Source: an uncultured Bacilli bacterium (GTDB taxonomy: Bacteria; Bacillota_I; Bacilli_A; RF39; UBA660). Taken from it: a DNA stretch of 64,000 bases. The position numbers and the translations under genes are program-made. The notes beneath the pieces were generated by a model. That model worked only from the letters and a program-made list of their open reading frames with translations. It searched no databases and was not told where the DNA came from. Positions 1 through 6,981 of this stretch are shown piece by piece. How positions within the stretch are numbered: position 1 is the first letter of the stretch; every line of letters starts with the position of its first letter. The stretch lies in the NCBI GenBank assembly GCA_934098505.1, contig CAKOOR010000001.1, forward strand, positions 382,831-446,830. The letters are read 5' to 3'.

Positions 1-54
1 ATAATTTACTTGATAAATATTTTTAGCATAAATATCAGGGTAAAAATAATTCAT
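1..54 (-). CDS. N-terminal fragment of a YqeG-family HAD phosphatase (runs off window)
   Basis: Only the first 18 codons are in the window. They read MNYFYPDIYAKNIYQVNY, which resembles the conserved start of the YqeG family (HAD superfamily IIIA phosphatase, usually F-x-P-D-x-Y-V-x-S-I near the N-terminus). In Bacillus yqeG lies in the same neighbourhood as comEA, comEC and holA, and those genes follow here, which supports the call. An A/G-rich stretch with GAAGTG precedes the ATG, and a TATAAT box lies about 35 bases upstream. The catalytic residues are outside the window, so function rests on a short N-terminal match and synteny. Confidence 0.5.
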   Translation of the reverse strand, partial: MNYFYPDIYAKNIYQVNY

Positions 55-87
55 GGCAACACTTCTTTTCTTTTTCTATCAAGTAGT

Positions 88-116
88 ATTATAACACAGG
101 ATTCCTCTTAAAAGAA
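88..116 (-). promoter_or_regulatory. Probable sigma-A promoter for the YqeG-like gene
   Basis: On the minus strand a perfect -10 box TATAAT (88-93) lies 34 bases before the ATG at 54. The hexamer 17 bases upstream (111-116, TTCTTT) is a poor -35, so the promoter would lean on the -10. Seen directly; activity is inferred. Confidence 0.45.
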
Positions 117-155
117 TATGAAAGAAGGAAAAGACTATCTATTTTTTAATGTTTT

Positions 156-1322
156 TTAAAAGTGTTTACTAAGAAGAAAATAAGTTACGATAAAAGTCAC
201 TATTGATATAGATAGAGTAAATAGAATACAAGTGAAAGTATCAATTACTCCCCTACTTTTACTTGCTTGTTCAGTTGTTAAACTAGGGCTTTCTATTTCT
301 TTTCTTCTTTTTATTTCTTGTAAAATTTGGGCATACTGTCCCAACAAAGCTTTTCGTTCTTGAATTTTACTATTCTTATTATTTAAATCAGGTTCTTTTC
401 TATCTATAGATGATGACTTTTTTATTTCTTCACCAAGTCTTGTAAAAGGAATGCTCGTATAGGTTTTACCGTTATAGTTGAAAGTTACATTATTATCTTT
501 AGACTTATGAAAAAAAGATGTATATCTAAAAAGCTCCGCTAACTCATATTGTTCTAATAATCCGCCTGATTTATCAATTTGACTTAGCACTTGGCGATAA
601 TCAGTATTAAATAACTGGCCATTATCTATGCCTAAGACTTCCTCCATTTTAGAAACTAATTCTACGTATAAATAGTAAGTATAGCTAGGCTTGCATGGTA
701 AATTATATTTTCTAGCAAAATCAATAGCACATTTATCAGTAAGGCCTTCCTCTATTATAAAGCCACCATAATTTTGTTCTTTAGTTGGCACCCCGTCGAT
801 ATTATAATTTAAATCGATACCGGTTCTCCATCTATGTGTTTGATGAAATATTTCATGCAGTAAAACCCCAAGTTGCTGTCTTGTACCTCGAATAATATCA
901 CCTTGTGGCATTGAAATATCAATCGTTCCATCGCTGTGAGCACCACCACCATAGTAACCTTTTGCACCCGAAGATATATTTTCCATATTTTCTTCAGTTT
1001 TTATCTTTATTTTATATTCTTTTAATAAACTATCAAGTCTAGTCATGGCTGCATCATCCAAATAGCCTTCGTAATCTTTCTTGATTAAAGGAATAATCAT
1101 GGCAGCGTATTCATATAAACAATCGCGAAAAAAAGTCGTATCATCAGTATATTTTAAATATTTTTCCTTTAATTTTTTATCAGTTTTAGTTAATATTTCC
1201 TCAAAATTATAGCCGTTTTTATTAATAATATTAAGATATTGAGATTTTGTTAAAGCATTTTTTCTATCGTCATTAGTTCTAATTTTTTCTAAAATTATTT
1301 TTATTCGATCTATATCAGTCAT
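156..1322 (-). CDS. Tail-anchored predicted zinc metallopeptidase-like protein (HExxH)
   Basis: A 388-residue protein that I cannot assign to a named family. A zinc-protease motif HEIFH sits at residues 156-160, followed about 30 residues later by EEGLTD (191-196). The order HExxH then a glutamate in an EGL context is typical of gluzincins, so a metal-dependent hydrolase is inferred. The last ~25 residues are a hydrophobic segment ending in a short basic tail (LLSKHF), with no N-terminal signal peptide. This suggests a C-terminal membrane anchor with the catalytic domain in the cytoplasm. A good Shine-Dalgarno (AAAGGAATG) precedes the ATG. It sits alone between the YqeG-like gene and the TnpB element; substrate unknown. 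Confidence 0.6.
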   Translation of the reverse strand: MTDIDRIKIILEKIRTNDDRKNALTKSQYLNIINKNGYNFEEILTKTDKKLKEKYLKYTDDTTFFRDCLYEYAAMIIPLIKKDYEGYLDDAAMTRLDSLLKEYKIKIKTEENMENISSGAKGYYGGGAHSDGTIDISMPQGDIIRGTRQQLGVLLHEIFHQTHRWRTGIDLNYNIDGVPTKEQNYGGFIIEEGLTDKCAIDFARKYNLPCKPSYTYYLYVELVSKMEEVLGIDNGQLFNTDYRQVLSQIDKSGGLLEQYELAELFRYTSFFHKSKDNNVTFNYNGKTYTSIPFTRLGEEIKKSSSIDRKEPDLNNKNSKIQERKALLGQYAQILQEIKRRKEIESPSLTTEQASKSRGVIDTFTCILFTLSISIVTFIVTYFLLSKHF

Positions 1323-1379
1323 AATTATACATTCCTTTATTAATCTTTAATATAAATAAGTATAACATTTATTCGTTAG

Positions 1380-1530
1380 AACAAAAGTTAAAATGCTCAT
1401 TGCTTTCGCATTTCAACTCAGCCATTCTCACAAATGGCTTTTTCTTACGAGAATAATCTCAAAAGACATAAACTCCGATGGTCGCCACCGTACTTTTAAA
1501 ATTTCATTTTTACTTTAAGTATCAAGTACC
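1380..1530 (-). ncRNA. Candidate omega RNA (TnpB guide scaffold) and right end of the element
   Basis: This lies directly downstream of the tnpB stop codon, where IS200/IS605-type elements encode the omega (re)RNA and the structured right end. Two stem-loops are visible. AGCCATT (1420-1426) pairs with AATGGCT (1433-1439) around a 6-base loop, and AAATGC (1391-1396) pairs with GCATTT (1408-1413). A GC-richer segment (about 1474-1491) stands out from the AT-rich surroundings. Boundaries are approximate: the 5' end may lie inside tnpB, and the guide would begin just beyond the element end near 1375. Known family behaviour plus visible hairpins; transcription not shown. Confidence 0.45.
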
Positions 1531-2667
1531 TTACAAGCCAAAAGCCATTTTTATTCCTTCATTTAATATATTTAAACTTGCATTTATATCTCTATCTAAA
1601 ATATTTCCACATTTACTACATTTATATTCTCTTAATTTTAAATCCTTCATTTCTTTGCTTCTATGCCCACAGCATGAACAAAGTTGACTGCTCGGAAAAT
1701 AAGTATTTACTTGAATAAGTTTCTTATTCTCCCACAAACATTTTTGCCTTAACTTTGCTAAAATTAGAGAAAATGTGGAATGAATTATATTTTTTCTTAA
1801 TGGTTTTGAACTAGATTCAGTCATCATCTTATTTACTTGCAAATTTTCAGCTACTATATAGTCATTTCCCTTTAAAAGCTTACTTACTATTTCTTCGGCT
1901 TGTTTTTTTCTACTATTTACAAGACGATGATAAGCTCGTTCAAGTTTTATCATAATTTTATTATAGTTTTTACTATTTTTTTCTTTTTTGGCTAACTTTT
2001 GTTGCAAGATAGCTATTCTTTTTTCATATTTTTTTAAAGAACTTACGTTACCGTATGAATCAAACGAACTAGTTGTTACCAATGACTTAATTCCTAAGTC
2101 AATACCAACTATATGGTAAGTTTTAGCATATTTTGGTTTTATATCTTCTTCTACAACCACTGATACATAGTATTTATTTGCTACTCTACTTATCGTAGTA
2201 TTTATTATTTTAAAAGGAAACTCTTTTAAATTACGATATCCCCTTATTTTTACGCTACCTAGCTTCGGTAAAACAATAGTTCTATTTTTTATATCAACCA
2301 TGATATTGGCATAGCTTTTACTCTTATATGAGCTTCTTATACAATTAGTTGTATAGCTTACTTTAACACCTTTTTTCTTAAAATGTGGCATACCACCTTT
2401 ACCACTTAAATATTTATCATAACCAATAGTTACATCATGAGCTGTATGAACTAGAGCCATGCTGTCAACTTCTTTTAAAAATTCTAATTCTTGCTTAAAA
2501 CCAGGAATAAATCTAGCTAAATCGTATTTACTTAATTTAGGATTAGTTCTCTTTTTATCTAATAATTTATTATAAATAAGATTGGAACATCCAAATGTTT
2601 TATTAATAAAAATTTTTTGTTCTTCATTTGGATACATTCTAAATTTATATGCCTTTGTTACCATCAT
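1531..2667 (-). CDS. tnpB: RNA-guided nuclease TnpB (OrfB), apparently intact
   Basis: 378 residues, the usual size for TnpB. The N-terminal start TKAYKFRMYPNEEQ is the typical OrfB helix-turn-helix opening. The RuvC-like catalytic triad is complete: D190 in GIDLG, E274 in IVAENL and D360 in DRDINAS. A zinc ribbon is formed by C330/C333 and C350/C353. No frameshift or internal stop is present, so nuclease activity is plausible. TnpB uses an omega RNA made from the 3' end of its own element to cut DNA next to a short motif, which helps keep the transposon in place. Shine-Dalgarno AGGGTG precedes the double ATG; a strong promoter is present. No partner transposase is seen nearby. Confidence 0.93.
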   Translation of the reverse strand: MMVTKAYKFRMYPNEEQKIFINKTFGCSNLIYNKLLDKKRTNPKLSKYDLARFIPGFKQELEFLKEVDSMALVHTAHDVTIGYDKYLSGKGGMPHFKKKGVKVSYTTNCIRSSYKSKSYANIMVDIKNRTIVLPKLGSVKIRGYRNLKEFPFKIINTTISRVANKYYVSVVVEEDIKPKYAKTYHIVGIDLGIKSLVTTSSFDSYGNVSSLKKYEKRIAILQQKLAKKEKNSKNYNKIMIKLERAYHRLVNSRKKQAEEIVSKLLKGNDYIVAENLQVNKMMTESSSKPLRKNIIHSTFSLILAKLRQKCLWENKKLIQVNTYFPSSQLCSCCGHRSKEMKDLKLREYKCSKCGNILDRDINASLNILNEGIKMAFGL

Positions 2668-2696
2668 TTAAAACACCCTGCCTGCTTGTTAAGTGC

Positions 2697-2725
2697 ATAT
2701 TATCATTAATTTTTTTGTTTGTCTA
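2697..2725 (-). promoter_or_regulatory. Sigma-A promoter for tnpB
   Basis: On the minus strand TAGACA (2720-2725) is followed after exactly 17 bases by TAATAT (2697-2702), about 30 bases before the tnpB start. Both hexamers are close to consensus. Confidence 0.7.
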
Positions 2726-2950
2726 TAGTTCAGCTTATATTTTTAAAACTTTTTAATTTTTGTATTAACAATTAGTGCTTTTATAATTTTTTTCACATTT
2801 TTCTATTTCTTTTGTTATAATTGTTTTATAAATATTCATAAAATTTGCAAAGCAAGTTTACAAAAGATAAATTTTAAAGTAGTAAAATCTATGAATTTTT
2901 TTGTGAGCAAAAAATACGCAACATTACGGATGACTTTCTTATTGTATAAA

Positions 2951-2985
2951 AAGAACTTAAAAATCCATTTTTATTTTAAGTTCTT
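2951..2985 (-). terminator. Intrinsic terminator downstream of the VanZ-family gene
   Basis: A perfect 12-base stem (2951-2962 with 2974-2985) has an 11-base loop and is followed on the minus strand by a short T run. It begins 4 bases after the stop of the VanZ-family gene. Confidence 0.85.
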
Positions 2986-2989
2986 AAAA

Positions 2990-4252
2990 TTAATTAATTT
3001 CTTGATATTCAACAGTTAAATCTTTATTTACAGTTATTTGATATTCTAAATATCTTGTAGTATTACTTTCTTCATTAGTCAAAATAAAATTAGCATTCGT
3101 TATACCTGCATTATTAGGAATAATAAAATAATAATAGTAAGTATCATCATTATATCCAATAATTTTATAATTATTTAATTTAATATTAGCGTTGCTTAAA
3201 TTAAAATTTATTTCTTCGTTATTTAGAGTTTTAATTTCTAAGCTCGAATATTTGCTTTCTTTAATTATATAGTCGTTATTTAAATATGCCTCATCTTTAA
3301 AATTAATATTACTAACTTTTCCACTAATAAGGTCTGCAATTTTATATTTAGTCTTAACATCAAAACCTAAAAAGTCTTGGGTATATTCAATATATAAATC
3401 ATCATTATTACTGCATGCATAATAATATTTATAAAACTCATCTTCAAAAGCAAAGGTTTTACTATTAATACAAGCTGTTTCTTTATAAACTGCCACGCCA
3501 TAACCTGGCTTTTTAAACCAGTAGTCATAAATTAAAATATAGAAAATCCCTGAAAAGAAAATAATGGTTATTGCTAAGGCTAGCCAATCTTTTTTTGCTA
3601 ATTTTTCTTTCTTAAAGGAGAAAATATTATCCATAATTTTACCGATACTACTCTTATTAAATAAAGGATAAAAAAGAATTGGTCCTATAGTATTTAAAAT
3701 AATATCGTCAATATCAAAAGCCCCAACATTAAAGACAAATTGAAATATTTCCAAGGAAAAAGATGTAAGAAAACAAGCTAAAATAGTTTTATAAAACTTA
3801 TTGTTCCTAATGTTACGGGGATATAAATACGCTAAGGGAACTAGAAGAAAAATATTGCCTAAAGTTAATGTAAGATTTGTATAACAGTTTCCTGCTGAAA
3901 AAGCTTTAATATCCTCTAAAGTGCCTTGTAAAGGAATAATATTTACATTAGAAGGGTTCCAATTTCTAAAATTTAGAGATAAATGATGGCCACGGAATGT
4001 GGTAGTAGATAAAAAGACTAAAACAATAAAAATGATAAGATAAATTTTTAATAATTTAGACGAACTAGTTTTATCTTTATTTTCTTTAAAAGAAAAATAA
4101 TATTTAAAATAAGTAGCAACACAAACTCCTAAAATATTAAAAAGCAGAAAATAAATATTACCAGAAATAATGAGAGCACACATTAGAATATAAATAATTG
4201 TAAAAATTGACCAATATTTAGTAATTTTAGTAAACAACAAACTCTTTTCCAT
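2990..4252 (-). CDS. VanZ-family membrane protein with a C-terminal extracytoplasmic domain
   Basis: 420 residues. Hydrophobic segments in the first ~200 residues flank the VanZ-like core: NIIPLQGT, the loop with GN and LLVPLAYLYP, then SLEIFQ and FDIDDIILNTIG. This is the conserved E-x-x-Q / D-x-D-D pattern of the VanZ family. Another transmembrane segment (about 222-242) is followed by a ~175-residue polar, Asn/Tyr-rich domain with no recognised fold, probably outside the cell. VanZ proteins are linked to teicoplanin resistance, but the family is broad and the job here is unknown. Start supported by AGGAG 7 bases upstream. It lies 12 bases after holA and may be co-transcribed with it. Confidence 0.8.
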   Translation of the reverse strand: MEKSLLFTKITKYWSIFTIIYILMCALIISGNIYFLLFNILGVCVATYFKYYFSFKENKDKTSSSKLLKIYLIIFIVLVFLSTTTFRGHHLSLNFRNWNPSNVNIIPLQGTLEDIKAFSAGNCYTNLTLTLGNIFLLVPLAYLYPRNIRNNKFYKTILACFLTSFSLEIFQFVFNVGAFDIDDIILNTIGPILFYPLFNKSSIGKIMDNIFSFKKEKLAKKDWLALAITIIFFSGIFYILIYDYWFKKPGYGVAVYKETACINSKTFAFEDEFYKYYYACSNNDDLYIEYTQDFLGFDVKTKYKIADLISGKVSNINFKDEAYLNNDYIIKESKYSSLEIKTLNNEEINFNLSNANIKLNNYKIIGYNDDTYYYYFIIPNNAGITNANFILTNEESNTTRYLEYQITVNKDLTVEYQEIN

Positions 4253-4264
4253 TTTTTCTCCTAT

Positions 4265-5191
4265 TTAAGCATTATGATTAATAACATACATTTCTAAAGC
4301 TAAGTATTTATCGATACGTCCTAATTTAATATCTAAATCAATATTAGCAAGGTTTACTAATTCATTTTCTAAAGCTTTTTTAGTATAATTGGTACTGTTC
4401 TTTAATAATTTATCTTGTTGCCATTTTTGTAAATTTAGCGTTGTTAAAATACTATTTTTAGTTTTAGAATTGCTGGCAGCTTCTTTTATTAAAAGCATAT
4501 TTCGATATTCGCGAGCTAACATATTAAAAAGGATAAATGGTTCAATCTTTTGAATTTTAAAATCTTTGAGAATTTTAAAAGCTAGTCTGTAATTACCGGT
4601 AATGATAGCATCTACAAACTTAAATTGATTATCTTCGATAGAAATAGAAGTCAACTCTTTAACATCGTTACTCTTAATTTTACAAGGAGTATTGTAATAA
4701 AGGCAAATTTTATCGATATTATTCATAGCTATGTCAAAATTATTTAAAGAAGTATCTATAATATATCTAGCATCTTCATAAGAAATGGTAAAATTTCTTT
4801 TTTTCACTTCTTCCATTATTTTATAAGCGGCATCATTAGCATACATTGTTTTCAAAATAATAGCGTGATACTTTTCTTTCATAGTACTTACTATTTTTAA
4901 ACGTTCGTTTGCCTTTTCACAAACAAATATTAAAGTTGTATTAGGATTAGAATTTTCTAAATATTTTTCTAATTTTTTAGTAGCACTTTCATTCTTTTCG
5001 ACAAAAAGATTAGCATTTTTAACAATAATATTTTTCTTGCTGCCAAACAAGTCATTATAACTAGCTTCTACAATAATTTCATCGATAGTGGTTGCTATAT
5101 AATCAATCTTCGTATATTCTTCCGAACCTATAATTTTTTTAATTTCTTCATTTATTAAATAATTTGAAGTACCGGCAATTAAATAATTCAT
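4265..5191 (-). CDS. holA: DNA polymerase III delta subunit (HolA), clamp loader
   Basis: Delta opens the sliding clamp within the clamp-loader complex. The protein begins MNYLIAGTSNYLINEEI, the typical HolA opening (poorly conserved P-loop-like region). It has the expected AAA+ lid and collar arrangement to ~308 residues, and near the end carries the conserved helix with LGRIDKYLALEM. An upstream in-frame ATG exists at 5236, but a TATAAT box at 5242-5247 puts the transcription start near 5235. The ATG at 5191 with AAGGA 8 bases upstream is therefore chosen. Neighbouring comEA/comEC genes match the conserved comE-holA order of Firmicutes, although three extra genes intervene here. Confidence 0.92.
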   Translation of the reverse strand: MNYLIAGTSNYLINEEIKKIIGSEEYTKIDYIATTIDEIIVEASYNDLFGSKKNIIVKNANLFVEKNESATKKLEKYLENSNPNTTLIFVCEKANERLKIVSTMKEKYHAIILKTMYANDAAYKIMEEVKKRNFTISYEDARYIIDTSLNNFDIAMNNIDKICLYYNTPCKIKSNDVKELTSISIEDNQFKFVDAIITGNYRLAFKILKDFKIQKIEPFILFNMLAREYRNMLLIKEAASNSKTKNSILTTLNLQKWQQDKLLKNSTNYTKKALENELVNLANIDLDIKLGRIDKYLALEMYVINHNA

Positions 5192-5241
5192 TTTCAAAAT
5201 CCTTTCTTGATAAAAGAGTTCTAAAACACTCATCAATACTG

Positions 5242-5250
5242 ATTATAGCA
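5242..5250 (-). promoter_or_regulatory. Extended -10 promoter for holA
   Basis: On the minus strand TGCTATAAT forms an extended -10 (TGn plus TATAAT). It lies about 50 bases before the chosen holA start and rules out the upstream ATG at 5236. Confidence 0.65.
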
Positions 5251-5335
5251 AATAAAATGGGATAAATGGTTAAAAAAAGGTTAAGATTTTATGTCATAGT
5301 TAATATTTTTTGCTTAATACTAGCTAATATATAAT

Positions 5336-5995
5336 TTAATGACTAATTTTAAATGATTTTACCCAGTCTTTAGCTTCGGTAAATATCCTTTCACTATTAT
5401 CAATTAGATAATTTGGTTCTTTAACAAATCGCATTATCTCCTCATAAGAATAAGTAGTAAATAAGTAATTCACAATTGTATAAGCATAACTGTAATTACA
5501 CTTCCCATAATTGTTAAAATTCAATTCCAACTGTTTAAAATCACAATCTTCTAAACTGGTTATTGAATAATTTTGATGAGATAAATTAGTAGCTAAGCCT
5601 TCATGAAACCAAATAGTTTTCCTTGTCCACATTTCAATTTCATCATTGCAAGCGTGAACAAATTCATGCATTATCATTTTTAATAAAGTATCTAAATTAG
5701 CATCTTTATGTGTTGTGAATTTTCTTTGATCATTTAAATCCATAATTCTAATGGTTTTTGTTTTGGCATCCGTATCACCTATAACATAATCTTTGCTATA
5801 TCCATATTTTTTTATTTCAAAGGCTTTAAAAGACTTATAGTCCAAGATTTTTACCTGATATTTTTCTATCAATCCGGTTAACCCAAAGAAATCTAATACT
5901 TCTTTTTCATTAATTTTAATATAATTTATTATCTCATCAAAGTAATCAATTTTTATATTACTTTCTATAACTACATTAGCTAATTCTTTATGCAT
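5336..5995 (-). CDS. Predicted gluzincin-type metallopeptidase (HEFVH...HEGLA)
   Basis: A 219-residue soluble protein without signal peptide or membrane segment. HEFVH at residues 110-114 and the downstream FHEGLA (E132) give a full set of zinc ligands (His, His, Glu) for a gluzincin. MIMHEFVHA and WFHEGLATNLS match the pattern of small M1-like and DUF2268-like peptidases, but I cannot name a family. The 3' end of the P-loop kinase gene overlaps its start by 8 bases, so the two are translationally coupled. Substrate unknown; because it is cytoplasmic, a regulatory or toxin-like role cannot be excluded. Confidence 0.65.
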   Translation of the reverse strand: MHKELANVVIESNIKIDYFDEIINYIKINEKEVLDFFGLTGLIEKYQVKILDYKSFKAFEIKKYGYSKDYVIGDTDAKTKTIRIMDLNDQRKFTTHKDANLDTLLKMIMHEFVHACNDEIEMWTRKTIWFHEGLATNLSHQNYSITSLEDCDFKQLELNFNNYGKCNYSYAYTIVNYLFTTYSYEEIMRFVKEPNYLIDNSERIFTEAKDWVKSFKISH

Positions 5996-6545
5996 TTTCT
6001 AACTCCTCTATATCTTTTTCAATGCGATGATATTCTTTAAAAATGCTCTTTCTTCTTTTAATAATATTTTTAAATCTATAAATTCGTCCTAAAACGGAAC
6101 CATGTTTTTCAATTTCTAATTTTAAAAAATAGGAAGTCGGATAATCTCTAAAAACAGCTCTAAAGAAGCATTTTAAAACACCTGTTCTCTTGACAATTAC
6201 AGTTCCCTTTAAACTTGTAATTGGCTCTATATCATAGATAACATTGCCTTCAATAATAAGTTTTTTTCCATTCTTTTTAGCAAAGTTAATTATTTCTTCA
6301 TAGCAAATACTAAAATCTTTGCCGGTATAAACTTTACCATACTTTTTAATTAATAATTCTTTTACTTTAGGTAAGAATTCATCTTCTAATTGATTATCAG
6401 TTGGCATATCATATAATCGGTCGCAGTTAACGACAATATAAGTATCATTTTTGATATATTTATTAGCGCTTGTTGTTTTACCAGAGCCCTTTGTCCCAAT
6501 AATATTTATAATATCATCTGACGACAATTTCGCTATGAGCTTCAT
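5988..6545 (-). CDS. P-loop kinase-like protein
   Basis: About 185 residues from the ATG at 6545. An upstream in-frame GTG at 6593 has no ribosome site and lies inside the acetyltransferase remnant. A Walker A motif GTKGSGKTT occurs near the N-terminus, and the middle carries KKLIIEGNVIYDI, which could be a Walker B-like strand. The C-terminal third is basic and helical (RRKSIFKEYHRIEKDIEELE). It resembles small nucleotide or shikimate-kinase-like P-loop proteins, but no substrate motif is evident. It overlaps the acetyltransferase remnant upstream by 32 bases and the metallopeptidase downstream by 8 bases. Confidence 0.6.
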   Translation of the reverse strand: MKLIAKLSSDDIINIIGTKGSGKTTSANKYIKNDTYIVVNCDRLYDMPTDNQLEDEFLPKVKELLIKKYGKVYTGKDFSICYEEIINFAKKNGKKLIIEGNVIYDIEPITSLKGTVIVKRTGVLKCFFRAVFRDYPTSYFLKLEIEKHGSVLGRIYRFKNIIKRRKSIFKEYHRIEKDIEELENA

Positions 6546-6822
6546 GACATGAAACTCTGCCAATGCATTCGTTAGTACCTTTAATAAAAACACTCCATTT
6601 AAAAGTTGTTAAATCGTTAGCGCGTTTCATATCCTGTTCATAGAAAACTTGTTGCTTATCCCAATCGTACAAATTAGTAGCATATTTTTTGGGAATAGTA
6701 AGATAATAACGATTTACTTCTGTCAACATTAAGATTTGCCAAAGTATCTTTTGTTCTTTCATTGTTTGGGCTTTTAAAATTAATCTTTCTGTTTCAATAG
6801 TTTTGCTTCCTAAATATTTCAT
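6514..6822 (-). pseudogene. Truncated GNAT-family N-acetyltransferase
   Basis: About 102 residues. The first part (LGSKTIETERLILKAQTMKE) is the classic opening of RimJ/RimL-type GNAT enzymes, and FKWSVFIKGTNECIGRVS is the strand just before the acetyl-CoA-binding motif. The reading frame then stops, so the R/Q-x-x-G-x-G/A acetyl-CoA loop and the rest (normally to ~170-180 residues) are missing. The next gene begins in another frame within its last 32 bases. This looks like a 3'-truncated remnant left by recombination. It could still be expressed as a stub, since GAGG lies 9 bases before the chosen ATG. Confidence 0.7.
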
Positions 6823-6981
6823 TTTTTTCAACCTCATTTATAAATTGAATATATCAATTAAAAAGATATTTGTAAACCATTAATTGATTAAATTTAAATA
6901 ATAGTATTTTGATAATATTTTAATATTTTTTTCATCATTCTATAAATTAGACTTTATTTTTTAGTTAAATGATTTTTTTAT

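Larger units (their letters stand above)
1380..2730 (-). mobile_element. IS200/IS605-type element carrying tnpB only
   Basis: The element consists of an intact tnpB, its promoter and a structured right end. No TnpA (Y1 transposase) or serine transposase lies on either side, so it would be non-autonomous or domesticated. Exact left and right ends were not identified, since comparison with an empty site would be needed. No target-site duplication is expected for this family. Confidence 0.55.
2668..2989. other. Intergenic region: tnpB promoter and VanZ-gene terminator
   Basis: This 322-base AT-rich stretch has no plausible gene. It contains the tnpB promoter (2697-2725) at its left and a strong intrinsic terminator (2951-2985) at its right. 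The middle (about 2730-2945) probably includes the left end of the TnpB element, but no clear left-end hairpin could be picked out. Confidence 0.6.

Noticed and set aside
5192..5236. Longer HolA start at 5236
   Set aside because: A TATAAT box at 5242-5247 puts transcription start at about 5235, and the ATG at 5191 has AAGGA at correct spacing and matches the family start.
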